Both the position numbers and the translations under genes were made by a program. Below are positions 24,847-32,609 of a DNA stretch of 64,000 nt, piece by piece. This DNA is from Streptomyces sp. HUAS YS2 (lineage in GTDB: Bacteria > Actinomycetota > Actinomycetes > Streptomycetales > Streptomycetaceae), in assembly GCF_033343995.1 (NCBI RefSeq), contig NZ_CP137573.1, positions 7,163,001 through 7,227,000 on the forward strand, written 5' to 3'. Each line of letters begins with the position of its first letter. Within the stretch, counting starts at the first letter, position 1. The notes under the pieces were generated by a model. The model did no database searches. It had not been told where the DNA came from and saw only the letters and a list, made by a program, of their open reading frames with translations.

Positions 24847-25800
24847 ATGCCTACCGAGCTCGTCGCCGCCCTCGACATCGGCGGCACAAAGATCGCCGGT
24901 GCGCTCGTGGACCGCCGCGGCGGGATCCTCGTACGGGCCCGGCGGCCCACCCCGGCGCGGGAGGACGGCGAGACGGTGATGCGCGCGGTCGAGGAGGTGC
25001 TCGCCGAACTGGCCGCCGCGCCGCGGTGGGCCAGCGTCCGGGCGGTCGGCATCGGCAGCGCGGGACCGGTGGACGCTGCGCGCGGCGTCGTCAGCCCCGT
25101 CAACATCCCCGGCTGGCGCGACTATCCGCTCGTCGAGCGGGTGCGGCGGGCCTCCGGCGGCCGCCCCGTCACCCTGGTCGGGGACGGCGTGGCCATGACC
25201 GCGGCCGAACACTGGCGGGGCGCCGCGCGCGGGCACGACAACGCCCTCTGCCTCGTCGTGTCGACGGGCGTCGGCGGCGGTCTGGTGCTCGACGGCAAGC
25301 TGCACACCGGCCCCACCGGGAACGCCGGTCACATCGGCCACGTCAGCGTCGATCTCGACGGCGACCCGTGCGCCTGCGGGTCCCGCGGCTGCGTCGAGCG
25401 GATCGCCGGCGGCCCGCACATCGCCCGCCGCGCCCTGGACAACGGCTGGCGGCCCGGCCCCGACGGCGACGTCTCCGCCGCCGCGGTCGCCGCGGCGGCG
25501 CACGCGGGCGACCCGGTCGCCCTGGCCGCCTTCGAACGGGCCGCGCGGGCCCTCGCCGCCGGGATCGCCGCCACCGCCGCGCTCGTCGAACTCGACATCG
25601 CGGTGGTCGGCGGGGGCGTGGCGGGAGCCGGCGGGGTGCTGTTCGCACCGCTGCGGCGCAGCCTGCGCGAGTACGCCACGCTGTCCTTCGTCCGCGACCT
25701 GACCGTCGTCCCGGCCCTCGCCGGCACGGACGCGGGGCTGCTGGGCGCGGCTGCGGCGGCGGGCGGGCCGGACCGCGAGCCCGCGGCACCCGCCGCCTGA
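24847..25800 (+). CDS. ROK-family sugar kinase (glucokinase-like)
   Basis: 317 residues from ATG 24847. The phosphate motif is ALDIGGTKIAGAL (D10-IGGTK). GHIGHVSVDLDGDPCACGSRGCVE carries the zinc cysteines C175, C177 and C182 of the ROK signature. There is no N-terminal HTH, so this is an enzyme, not a repressor. Members phosphorylate glucose, N-acetylmannosamine or other hexoses. The LacI neighbour implies substrate-induced expression. No transporter gene is nearby. Confidence 0.88.
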   Translation: MPTELVAALDIGGTKIAGALVDRRGGILVRARRPTPAREDGETVMRAVEEVLAELAAAPRWASVRAVGIGSAGPVDAARGVVSPVNIPGWRDYPLVERVRRASGGRPVTLVGDGVAMTAAEHWRGAARGHDNALCLVVSTGVGGGLVLDGKLHTGPTGNAGHIGHVSVDLDGDPCACGSRGCVERIAGGPHIARRALDNGWRPGPDGDVSAAAVAAAAHAGDPVALAAFERAARALAAGIAATAALVELDIAVVGGGVAGAGGVLFAPLRRSLREYATLSFVRDLTVVPALAGTDAGLLGAAAAAGGPDREPAAPAA

Positions 25801-25854
25801 CGACCCGGCGGCTCCACGCCCGACCCGCCGACGCCCCGACCGGCCGACGCCCCG

Positions 25855-26064
25855 TCAGGCCGCCGTCGCGTGCCGGTCCGGGTGTTCCACCGCCGGGGGA
25901 CGGTCCCCCGCCGGCCGGACCACGACCACCAGGAACGCGTCCGATTCCAGGTCCATCACGACCTCGGCCGGCAGGCCCTCGTCCCGGCGCGCCCGCGCGA
26001 ACTCCTCCGCCGGCCAGCTGCCGCGCGGACCTCCTGCCGGGAACCGCTCCAACACCGTGCGCAT
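25855..26064 (-). CDS. Small acidic hypothetical protein (69 aa)
   Basis: Starts at ATG 26064 (MRTVLERFPAGGPRGSWPAEEF) with AAGGGGG 8 nt upstream; the longer GTG form lacks spacing. The middle, EVVMDLESDAFLVVVVRP, would form a beta strand. Soluble and of unknown function. I believe similar short proteins occur in Streptomyces but know no role. It is divergent from the TmrB-like/NUDIX gene. Confidence 0.55.
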   Translation of the reverse strand: MRTVLERFPAGGPRGSWPAEEFARARRDEGLPAEVVMDLESDAFLVVVVRPAGDRPPAVEHPDRHATAA

Positions 26065-26227
26065 GTTCCGCACCCCCTTGTCATCGCCCGATCCAACGAG
26101 GCTCCGCTCCGAAGTGTCACGCTCCGGCGGGCCCGGTTGTTCGGACCGTGCGACGTCTCACACCCGGGCCCGTGCCGTGGCAGGGTGGTGGAGGCAACCC
26201 ACATGGGGCTACGGCAGAGGGGGCACT

Positions 26228-27268
26228 GTGATCGTCTGGATCAACGGAACGTTCAGCGCGGGCAAGACCGGCGTCGCGCGCGAACTGCTCGATCTGATCC
26301 CGCACAGCACCTTGTACGACCCCGAACTCACCGGCTTCGCCCTGCGGCACCAGCTGCCGCCGAAGCGACTCGCCGAGGTCGACGACTTCCAGGACCTGCC
26401 GATCTGGCGGCGCCTGGTCGTGGACACCGCCGCCGCGCTGCTCGCCGAGGTCGGGGGCGTCCTCGTGGTGCCGATGACGCTGCTCCGCCAGGAGTACCGG
26501 GACGAGATCTTCGGCGGCCTGGCCGCCCGCCGCATCGAGGTACGGCATGTGCTCCTCGCCCCCGACGAAACGATCCTGCGGGAACGCATAGCCGGCCGCG
26601 AGGAGTACTCGGACGACCCCGAGGGCAACGAGCGCGTCCGGCAATGGGCGTACGACCACATCGAGCCCTACAAGACGGCGCTCGGCGGCTGGCTCGCCCG
26701 GGACGCGCACGTCGTCGACAACTCGCACCTGACCCCCGCGGCCACCGCCGAGGCCGTGGCCGAGGCTCTCGGCACGGGCGCTGCCCGCCCCTGCGGGATC
26801 GTGCAGACCCCCGAACCCACCCGCGAGACCGTGGCGTCCGGGGTGCTGCTCTTCGACGAGCAGGACCGCGTGCTGCTCGTCGACCCGACCTACAAGCCCG
26901 GCTGGGAGTTCCCCGGCGGCGTCGTCGAGTCCGGCGAACCGCCGGCCGTCGCCGGCGTCCGCGAGGTGGCGGAGGAGCTGGGCGTACGGCTGTACACCGC
27001 GCCCGGACTCCTCGTGATCGACTGGGAGCCGCCCCGGCCGCCCGGATATGGCGGGCTCCGCTTCCTGTTCGACGGCGGAGTCCTGCCCGCCTCCGCGGCC
27101 GATGAACTCCGGCTGCCCCGCGCCGAACTGCGCGGCTGGCGCTTCGTCACCGAGGCGGAGGCCGCCGAACTGCTCCCGCCGGTCCGCTACCAGCGGCTGC
27201 GCTGGGCGCTGCGCGCCCGGGAACGCGGCACGGTGCTCAACCTGGAGGCCGGCGTCCCGGTCGGCTGA
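26228..27268 (+). CDS. TmrB-like P-loop kinase fused to NUDIX hydrolase
   Basis: 346 residues from GTG 26228 behind GAGGGGG. The N-terminal half begins VIVWINGTFSAGKT with Walker A at residues 7-14 and continues LIPHSTLYDPELTGFALR, closely resembling the tunicamycin-resistance protein TmrB. The C-terminal half carries a full NUDIX box at residues 230-252 (GGVVESGE...REVAEELG) preceded by VLLFDEQDRVLLV. NUDIX enzymes split nucleoside diphosphates linked to another group. A single chain with both suggests sequential handling of a nucleotide-linked substrate; that is inference. It stands alone. Confidence 0.85.
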   Translation: MIVWINGTFSAGKTGVARELLDLIPHSTLYDPELTGFALRHQLPPKRLAEVDDFQDLPIWRRLVVDTAAALLAEVGGVLVVPMTLLRQEYRDEIFGGLAARRIEVRHVLLAPDETILRERIAGREEYSDDPEGNERVRQWAYDHIEPYKTALGGWLARDAHVVDNSHLTPAATAEAVAEALGTGAARPCGIVQTPEPTRETVASGVLLFDEQDRVLLVDPTYKPGWEFPGGVVESGEPPAVAGVREVAEELGVRLYTAPGLLVIDWEPPRPPGYGGLRFLFDGGVLPASAADELRLPRAELRGWRFVTEAEAAELLPPVRYQRLRWALRARERGTVLNLEAGVPVG

Positions 27269-27272
27269 CGGC

Positions 27273-27971
27273 TCAGGCGGCCTCCGCCGCCTGTTTCAGG
27301 ACGGCCGCGGCGTCCTCCGTCAGCGGGACGCCGTGGCCGAAGCACACCACCGACGGGGCGAGCTCCGCCAACAGGCGCATCGACTCCCGGGCCCGCTCCC
27401 GGTCCACGTGGAACACGCCCAGCGTCACTCCCTGCACCGCCGCCACCGTGTCCCCGGTGAACAGCACACCGTGGTGGGGCAGATGGACGGCGATCGAGCC
27501 GTCCGTGTGCCCCGGCGTGTGCACGACCACCGCCCCGTCGCCGAAGTCCAGCTCGTCGCCGTGCTCCAGCTCCCGGTCCACCAGGGTCGGCGGCGCGACA
27601 GGGGAGGTCAGCCCGTGCTCGTGCAGCGGGACCTCCCAGTCCAGCAGGACCGGGTCGGGGACCGGCGCCTCGCCCCGCACCACCGGCGCGTCCAGGCGGT
27701 GGGCGAGGATCTCGGCGCCGTGCCGGTCCGCCAACTCCTGGGCGCAGCCCACGTGGTCGCGGTGCGCGTGGGTGAGCACGATCCGGCGGAGCCGGGCCGG
27801 ATCGAGGCCGACGGCGCGGATCACCGCGTCGACCTCGTCGGCGGCGCCCGCCCAGCCGGCGTCGATCAGCGTCAGCTCGTCGTCGTCGCGCCACAGGTAG
27901 GCCTGGCCGATGGAGAAGTCCAGCTGGTGCAGTCGGGGGGTGACCTCGGTGAGGTCGATGGTGACGTCCAT
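27273..27971 (-). CDS. MBL-fold metallo-hydrolase
   Basis: 232 residues from ATG 27971. The metal motif is THAHRDHVG, with HTPGHTDGSIAVHL and LFTGDTV supplying further zinc ligands and FGHGVPL at the end. It resembles glyoxalase II or other hydrolases; the substrate is unclear. A -10 hexamer TACGTT lies 6 nt before the ATG (27978-27983), so it is probably leaderless; the frame's upstream ATG is not used. Convergent with the TmrB-like/NUDIX gene, separated by 4 bp. Confidence 0.85.
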   Translation of the reverse strand: MDVTIDLTEVTPRLHQLDFSIGQAYLWRDDDELTLIDAGWAGAADEVDAVIRAVGLDPARLRRIVLTHAHRDHVGCAQELADRHGAEILAHRLDAPVVRGEAPVPDPVLLDWEVPLHEHGLTSPVAPPTLVDRELEHGDELDFGDGAVVVHTPGHTDGSIAVHLPHHGVLFTGDTVAAVQGVTLGVFHVDRERARESMRLLAELAPSVVCFGHGVPLTEDAAAVLKQAAEAA

Positions 27972-27977
27972 GCGGCG

Positions 27978-27983
27978 AACGTA
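27978..27983 (-). promoter_or_regulatory. Leaderless -10 of the MBL gene
   Basis: TACGTT on the minus strand, 6 nt before ATG 27971. No ribosome site is present upstream of the ATG. Confidence 0.5.
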
Positions 27984-28029
27984 CGGTCGCCCGTCCGTCC
28001 GCCGCACGGATCTCTGCCCTGGGCCGATT

Positions 28030-28057
28030 CCGCGCAGGGCGGACCGGCCCTGCGCGG
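28030..28057 (-). terminator. Hairpin terminator of the M20 dipeptidase gene
   Basis: CCGCGCAGGGC (28030-28040), 6-nt loop, GCCCTGCGCGG (28047-28057): a perfect 11-bp stem, 13 bp past the M20 stop codon and upstream of the MBL promoter. Confidence 0.75.
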
Positions 28058-28070
28058 GTCGGCGGGCGGG

Positions 28071-29435
28071 TCAGCCCTGCTTCGAGCGGGCGTAGTTCTG
28101 CAGGAAGTGCGCCTCGGCGATCGAGAGCCGCTCCAGCTCCTCCGGCGACACCGACTCGTTCACCGCGTGGATCTGCGCCTCCGGCTCGCTCAGGCCGATC
28201 AGCAGGATCTCCGCCTCCGGGTAGAGCGCGGCGAGGGTGTTGCACAGCGGGATGGAGCCGCCCATGCCGGACGCCTGCATCTCCTCACCGGGGTACGCGA
28301 GCTTCATCGCCTCGGCCATCGAGGTGTACGCCGGGCTGGTGACGTCCGCGCGGAACGGCTGGCCCTGGCCGACCTGCTCGAAGCTCACCCGGGCGTTCCA
28401 CGGCACGCGCTTCTCGATGTGCGCGTACAGCAGCTGGGTCGCCTCGGCGGCGTCCTGGCCGGGCGGCACCCGCAGGCTGATCTGCGCGCGGGCGGTGGAC
28501 GGGATCGAGGGCGTCGCGCCGGCCACCGGGTGGCAGTCGATGCCGATGACGGTGACGGCCGGCCGGGCCCAGATCCGGTCGGCGACGGAGCCGTTGCCCG
28601 GCAGACCCACGCCGTCCAGGACCTTGGCGTCCGCACGGAAGTCGGCCTCCGGGTACTGCAGCCCCTCCCAGACGGTGTCGGCAGGCAGACCGTCGATGAC
28701 CGTCGAGCCGTCCTCCGCGCGCAGCGTGTCCAGGACGCGGATCAGCGCGGCCAGCGCGTCCGGCGCGGCGCCGCCGAACAGGCCGGAGTGGAGGTTCCCC
28801 TCCAGCGTGTCGATCCGGACGCGGATCATCGTCATGCCGCGCAGCGTGGCGGTGACGGTCGGCAGACCGAGGCGGAAGTTGCCCGTGTCGCCGATGACGA
28901 CGGCGTCGGCGGTCAGCAGCTCGGGGTGCGCCTCGGCGTACCGCTCCAGGCCGCCGGTGCCCTGCTCCTCCGAGCCCTCGACGATGACCTTCACCGTCAC
29001 CGGGACGCCGCCGTTCGCCTTCAGGGCGCGCAGCGCGAGCAGGTGCATGATGAAGCCGCCCTTGCAGTCGGCCGCGCCACGCCCGTACCAGCGGCCGTCG
29101 CGCTCGGTCAGCTCGAACGCGGGGGAGGTCCAGGCGGACTCGTCCAGCTGCGGCTGCACGTCGTAGTGCGCGTACAGCAGGACGGTCGGCGCGCCGGCCG
29201 GCCCGGGCAGCACGCCGTACACCGACTGCGAGCCGTCGGGCGTGTCGAGCAGCGCCACGTCCTGGAAGTCCTCGGCGCGCAGCGCGTCGGCGACCCAGTT
29301 CGCGGCGGCCTCGCACTCGCTGCGCGGGGCCACGGCCTCGTCCGCCACCGACTGGAAAGCCACCAGTTCCGCGAGCTCCGACTGAGCGCGGGGCATCAGG
29401 GAGGCGACGGTCTCGGCGATCGGATGGGCGGTCAT
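28071..29435 (-). CDS. M20-family dipeptidase
   Basis: 454 residues from ATG 29435, 6 nt after AGGAGC. Metal-binding and catalytic features are LLYAHYDVQPQLDESAW, GRGAADCKGG, EGSEEQGTGGLE and the C-terminal IHAVNESVSPEEL. The lid (dimerisation) domain is in the middle (GNLHSGLFGGAAPDALAAL). The layout matches cytosolic CNDP/PepV-like dipeptidases that release amino acids from small peptides. No signal peptide. The gene ends in its own hairpin. Confidence 0.9.
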   Translation of the reverse strand: MTAHPIAETVASLMPRAQSELAELVAFQSVADEAVAPRSECEAAANWVADALRAEDFQDVALLDTPDGSQSVYGVLPGPAGAPTVLLYAHYDVQPQLDESAWTSPAFELTERDGRWYGRGAADCKGGFIMHLLALRALKANGGVPVTVKVIVEGSEEQGTGGLERYAEAHPELLTADAVVIGDTGNFRLGLPTVTATLRGMTMIRVRIDTLEGNLHSGLFGGAAPDALAALIRVLDTLRAEDGSTVIDGLPADTVWEGLQYPEADFRADAKVLDGVGLPGNGSVADRIWARPAVTVIGIDCHPVAGATPSIPSTARAQISLRVPPGQDAAEATQLLYAHIEKRVPWNARVSFEQVGQGQPFRADVTSPAYTSMAEAMKLAYPGEEMQASGMGGSIPLCNTLAALYPEAEILLIGLSEPEAQIHAVNESVSPEELERLSIAEAHFLQNYARSKQG

Positions 29436-29593
29436 GGGCACGCTCCTGGTGGGTGCGACGTTGTAAGGACGTCCGCCGTGTCGGTTGTACGGCGAACATA
29501 CGGCCGATCCTACGGCGCGGGTCTTCGGGGGCCGCGCCGTAGGATGCCGAGAAGAGCAGGGACCACCGGTCGGATCAGGAGCAGAAGCACATC

Positions 29594-31108
29594 GTGAGCA
29601 GCGAGAACGCAGACGCCGGAGCGGCAGAGGCGGGCGCGGCGCAGGCCGCGGGGGACGGCACCCGAGCGGGCGATCCAGGGGCGGGCACGGACGCGGCGGC
29701 CACGGGCGCCGCGGAGTCCGGCGCCGTCGAGGGACCGGACGCTGCCGAGAAGTCCGGTACCGCCGAGGAGGCGGCGACCGCGCCCGAGGGGGTGCCGGAG
29801 GGTGAACTCGCCGGGGAGCCCCGGGGCGTGTGGGACGTCGTCGTGGTCGGGGCGGGCCCCGCGGGGGCGTCGGCCGCGTACGCGGCGGCGGTCGCCGGCC
29901 GGCGCGTGCTGCTCCTGGAGAAGGCGGAGCTGCCCCGCTACAAGACCTGCGGCGGCGGCATCATCGGTCCGTCCCGCGACGCGCTGCCGCCCGGCTTCGA
30001 ACTGCCCCTGCAGGACCGGGTGCACGCCGTCACGTTCTCCATGAACGGACGCTTCGCCCGGACCCGCCGGTCCCGCCGGATGCTCTTCGGGCTCATCAAC
30101 CGGCCGGAGTTCGACGCCGGTCTGGTCGAGCAGGCGCAGAAGGCCGGCGCGGAGCTGCGTACGGGCGTCGCGGTGTCGCGGGTCGAGCAGCACGGCCCGG
30201 CGGTGCCGGACCGCCGCACGGTCGCGGTCGTCCTCGCCGACGGCGAGACGGTCCTGGCGCGCGCGGTGGTCGGCGCGGACGGCAGCGCGGGCCGGATAGG
30301 GGCACATGTCGGGGTGAAGCTCGACCAGGTCGACCTGGGCCTGGAGGCGGAGATCCCGGTGCCGGCGTCCGTGGCCGAGGACTGGAAGGGCCGGGTGCTC
30401 ATCGACTGGGGCCCGATGCCCGGCAGTTACGGCTGGGTGTTCCCCAAGGGCGACACGCTGACGGTCGGCGTCATCTCGGCGCGCGGCGAGGGCGCGGCGA
30501 CCAAGCGGTACCTGGAGGACTTCATCGCCCGGCTCGGGCTCGCGGGCTTCGAACCGGCCATCTCGTCCGGCCATCTGACGCGCTGCCGGAGCGAGGACTC
30601 CCCGCTGTCCCGGGGCCGGGTGCTGGTCTGCGGCGACGCGGCGGGCCTGCTGGAGCCGTGGACCCGCGAGGGCATCTCGTTCGCGCTGCGCTCGGGACGG
30701 CTCGCGGGGGAGTGGGCGGTGCGGATCGCCGAGTCGAACGACGCGGTGGACGCTCGTCGGCAGGCGCTGAACTACGCGTTCGCGATCAAGGCGGGCCTCG
30801 GCGTGGAGATGGCCGTGGGGCGGCGGATGCTGGCGCTGTTCGAACGCCGGCCCGGGCTGCTGCACGCGACGATCACCGGCCTGCGGCCGGCCTGGAACGC
30901 CTTCGTGGACATCACCCGCGGCGCGACCTCGCTCGCCGGCCTGGTCCGCTCGAACGCGGTGGCGCGGCGCGCGCTGGACCTGCTGGACCGGCGGATGGCG
31001 GCGGACGACCGGCGGACCCGTGGCGTGACGACGGGCGCCGAGGAGTCCGGGACGGTCACGCCCGACGGGCACGACGCGGACCGGGCGAGCGCTCCCGAGG
31101 CGTCGTGA
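29594..31108 (+). CDS. Geranylgeranyl reductase family flavoprotein
   Basis: 504 residues from GTG 29594. After an Ala/Glu/Gly-rich acidic stretch of about 77 residues, the FAD motif is VVVGAGPAGASAAYAAA (G86-x-G-xx-G91). LPRYKTCGGGIIG and VLVCGDAAGLLEPWTREGISFAL are characteristic of the geranylgeranyl reductase/digeranylgeranylglycerophospholipid reductase family. Such enzymes saturate isoprenoid chains, for example of menaquinone. The acidic N-terminus is unlike the folded domain and may be disordered. The gene ends in a textbook hairpin. Confidence 0.88.
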   Translation: MSSENADAGAAEAGAAQAAGDGTRAGDPGAGTDAAATGAAESGAVEGPDAAEKSGTAEEAATAPEGVPEGELAGEPRGVWDVVVVGAGPAGASAAYAAAVAGRRVLLLEKAELPRYKTCGGGIIGPSRDALPPGFELPLQDRVHAVTFSMNGRFARTRRSRRMLFGLINRPEFDAGLVEQAQKAGAELRTGVAVSRVEQHGPAVPDRRTVAVVLADGETVLARAVVGADGSAGRIGAHVGVKLDQVDLGLEAEIPVPASVAEDWKGRVLIDWGPMPGSYGWVFPKGDTLTVGVISARGEGAATKRYLEDFIARLGLAGFEPAISSGHLTRCRSEDSPLSRGRVLVCGDAAGLLEPWTREGISFALRSGRLAGEWAVRIAESNDAVDARRQALNYAFAIKAGLGVEMAVGRRMLALFERRPGLLHATITGLRPAWNAFVDITRGATSLAGLVRSNAVARRALDLLDRRMAADDRRTRGVTTGAEESGTVTPDGHDADRASAPEAS

Positions 31109-31133
31109 CCGGTTGACCTCGTGACATCGGGGT

Positions 31134-31172
31134 GGTGGGCCGGTCCGGGCGGTGTGCCCGGACCGGCCCACC
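31134..31172 (+). terminator. Perfect 17-bp hairpin terminator
   Basis: Arms 31134-31150 and 31156-31172, loop GGTGT, followed by TTCCGTTT. It ends the geranylgeranyl-reductase-like gene and also faces the convergent Ddn-like gene. Confidence 0.85.
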
Positions 31173-31208
31173 TTCCGTTTCCGCGCCCGCTCGTGCGCCG
31201 GCGAGTGG

Positions 31209-31661
31209 TCACGGGGTGATGGTGACGCGGAAGACGGGGTGGTCGGAGGCGGCGGCGATGATCTCCTCGTCGGTGGACTTCGCGGTCACCCCCTGGAAGT
31301 ACTGGTTGACCTCCCAGCCCCACTTCTCCAGGTAGGTGCGGAGCACCTGGAGCTTCTCGGCGTCCGGGATCTCGACCGCGGTGAAGGTGCGGACCTTGCG
31401 GCCGACCCGCAGTTCGCCCCCGCCGGCGACGCGCATGTTGCGCACCCACTGCGAGTGGCCGCGGGCGGACACCAGGTACTGGGCGCCGTCGTGGGTGTGC
31501 GGGTTGACGGGGATGCGCTGCATCTGGCCGCTCTTGCGACCGCGCACCGACATCTCGGCCGAGCCCATCAGGCTGATGCCGTGCCGGGCGAGCCAGCCGA
31601 CGATGCTGTTGAAGCGGATGGCCATCGGGCTGCCCTGGAGGTAGTACGGCGTGGCGGTCAT
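31209..31661 (-). CDS. Nitroreductase/deazaflavin-dependent oxidoreductase (Ddn-like)
   Basis: 150 residues with RGRKSGQMQRIPVNPHTHDGAQYLVSARGHSQWVRNMRVAGGGELRVG, the split-barrel F420-binding signature of the Ddn/nitroreductase family. It would use coenzyme F420H2 to reduce quinones or nitro compounds. GAGGAGC lies 5 nt before the ATG. It is divergent from a TetR gene whose operators fill the gap, so it is probably the regulator's target. Confidence 0.85.
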   Translation of the reverse strand: MTATPYYLQGSPMAIRFNSIVGWLARHGISLMGSAEMSVRGRKSGQMQRIPVNPHTHDGAQYLVSARGHSQWVRNMRVAGGGELRVGRKVRTFTAVEIPDAEKLQVLRTYLEKWGWEVNQYFQGVTAKSTDEEIIAAASDHPVFRVTITP

Positions 31662-31694
31662 CGGGTGCTCCTCGTCGAGATCGGTGATTCACTT

Positions 31695-31711
31695 CGAGAG
31701 CGGTGCTCTCG
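31695..31711. promoter_or_regulatory. TetR operator 1 (Ddn-like/TetR gap)
   Basis: CGAGAGC-N3-GCTCTCG: perfect 7-bp arms. It lies nearer the Ddn-like gene and has the same sequence type as the second site 52 bp away. Confidence 0.65.
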
Positions 31712-31746
31712 CTCGAGTCCAGTGTGCACGGATCGACGCGCCAATG

Positions 31747-31763
31747 CAAGAGCATCGCTCTCG
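31747..31763. promoter_or_regulatory. TetR operator 2 (Ddn-like/TetR gap)
   Basis: CAAGAGC-N3-GCTCTCG matches operator 1 except for one arm base and the spacer. A half-site GCTCTC (31796-31801) also abuts the TetR start codon. A CACACT -10-like hexamer (31790-31795) precedes ATG 31802 by 6 nt. Confidence 0.6.
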
Positions 31764-31801
31764 TTTGTGTGCAGTGCTCCGAAAGGTGGCACACTGCTCT
31801 C

Positions 31802-32497
31802 ATGACCAGCGTTCAAGGAGCCCGCGCCCGCGCCCGTGTCGAAATCACCGCGACCATCAAGGACGAGGCCCGCAGACAACTCGCCGCCGAGGGCGCGGCC
31901 AAGCTCTCGCTGCGGGCCGTCGCCCGCGAGGTCGGCATGGTCTCCTCCGCGCTCTACCGCTACTTCCCCAGCCGCGACGACCTCCTCACCGCCCTCATCG
32001 TCGACGCCTACGACGCGATCGGCGCCGCCGCCGAATCCGCCCTCGCCGCCGCGCCCGCCGCCGACCACCCAGCCCGCTGGGCCGCCGTCTGCCGCGCCGT
32101 CCGCGCCTGGGCCCTCGCCCACCCCCACGAGTACGCGCTGATCTACGGCTCCCCGGTACCCGGCTACTCCGCGCCTCAGGACACCGTCGGTCCCGCGTCC
32201 CGGGTCGGCCAGGTCCTGATCTCCGTCGCCCGCGGCGCCTACGTCTCCGACGGCGTCGCGCTGCCCCCGCTCGGCGAGAAGCTGCGCCCCGAGGCCGAGC
32301 GGATGGCCGCCGACTTCGCGCCCGATCTGCCGCCCGCGCTCGCCGTCACCCTGGTCGGCGCCTGGTCGCAGCTCTTCGGCCTGATCTCCTTCGAGGTGTT
32401 CGGCCAGTTCACCCGCATCGTCGAGGACCGCGACGGGTTCTTCGACGACGCCGCCGCCCGCCTGGGCCGCGAGGCGGGCCTGCTGCCCCGCCGCTGA
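31802..32497 (+). CDS. TetR-family regulator (TetR_C_33-like)
   Basis: 231 residues from ATG 31802 (MTSVQGARARARVEITATI). The HTH is LSLRAVAREVGMVSSALYRYFPSRDDLLTAL. The C-terminal half (WALAHPHEYALIYGSPVPGY) resembles a common actinomycete TetR ligand domain. Upstream in-frame codons are rejected since they fall in the operator region. Probable repressor of itself and of the Ddn-like oxidoreductase, through two matching inverted repeats. The inducer is unknown. Confidence 0.88.
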   Translation: MTSVQGARARARVEITATIKDEARRQLAAEGAAKLSLRAVAREVGMVSSALYRYFPSRDDLLTALIVDAYDAIGAAAESALAAAPAADHPARWAAVCRAVRAWALAHPHEYALIYGSPVPGYSAPQDTVGPASRVGQVLISVARGAYVSDGVALPPLGEKLRPEAERMAADFAPDLPPALAVTLVGAWSQLFGLISFEVFGQFTRIVEDRDGFFDDAAARLGREAGLLPRR

Positions 32498-32532
32498 GCG
32501 CCCGGGCGCGGGTCGGCCGGCGAGCAGGGGCC

Positions 32533-32552
32533 CGTACTCCACCGGGAGTACG
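32533..32552 (+). promoter_or_regulatory. Inverted repeat upstream of the two-component operon
   Basis: CGTACTCC (32533-32540), ACCG loop, GGAGTACG (32545-32552): perfect 8-bp arms, centred about 55 bp before the probable transcription start. A likely binding site for the response regulator (autoactivation). Confidence 0.55.
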
Positions 32553-32597
32553 CGTGATCACCACGCGCGGCTGACGCCGCCGTCCACCCGCCGCGTC

Positions 32598-32603
32598 TAG
32601 CGT
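32598..32603 (+). promoter_or_regulatory. Leaderless -10 of the histidine kinase gene
   Basis: TAGCGT, 6 nt before ATG 32610; no ribosome site is present. Confidence 0.55.
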
Positions 32604-32609
32604 GGCGGT

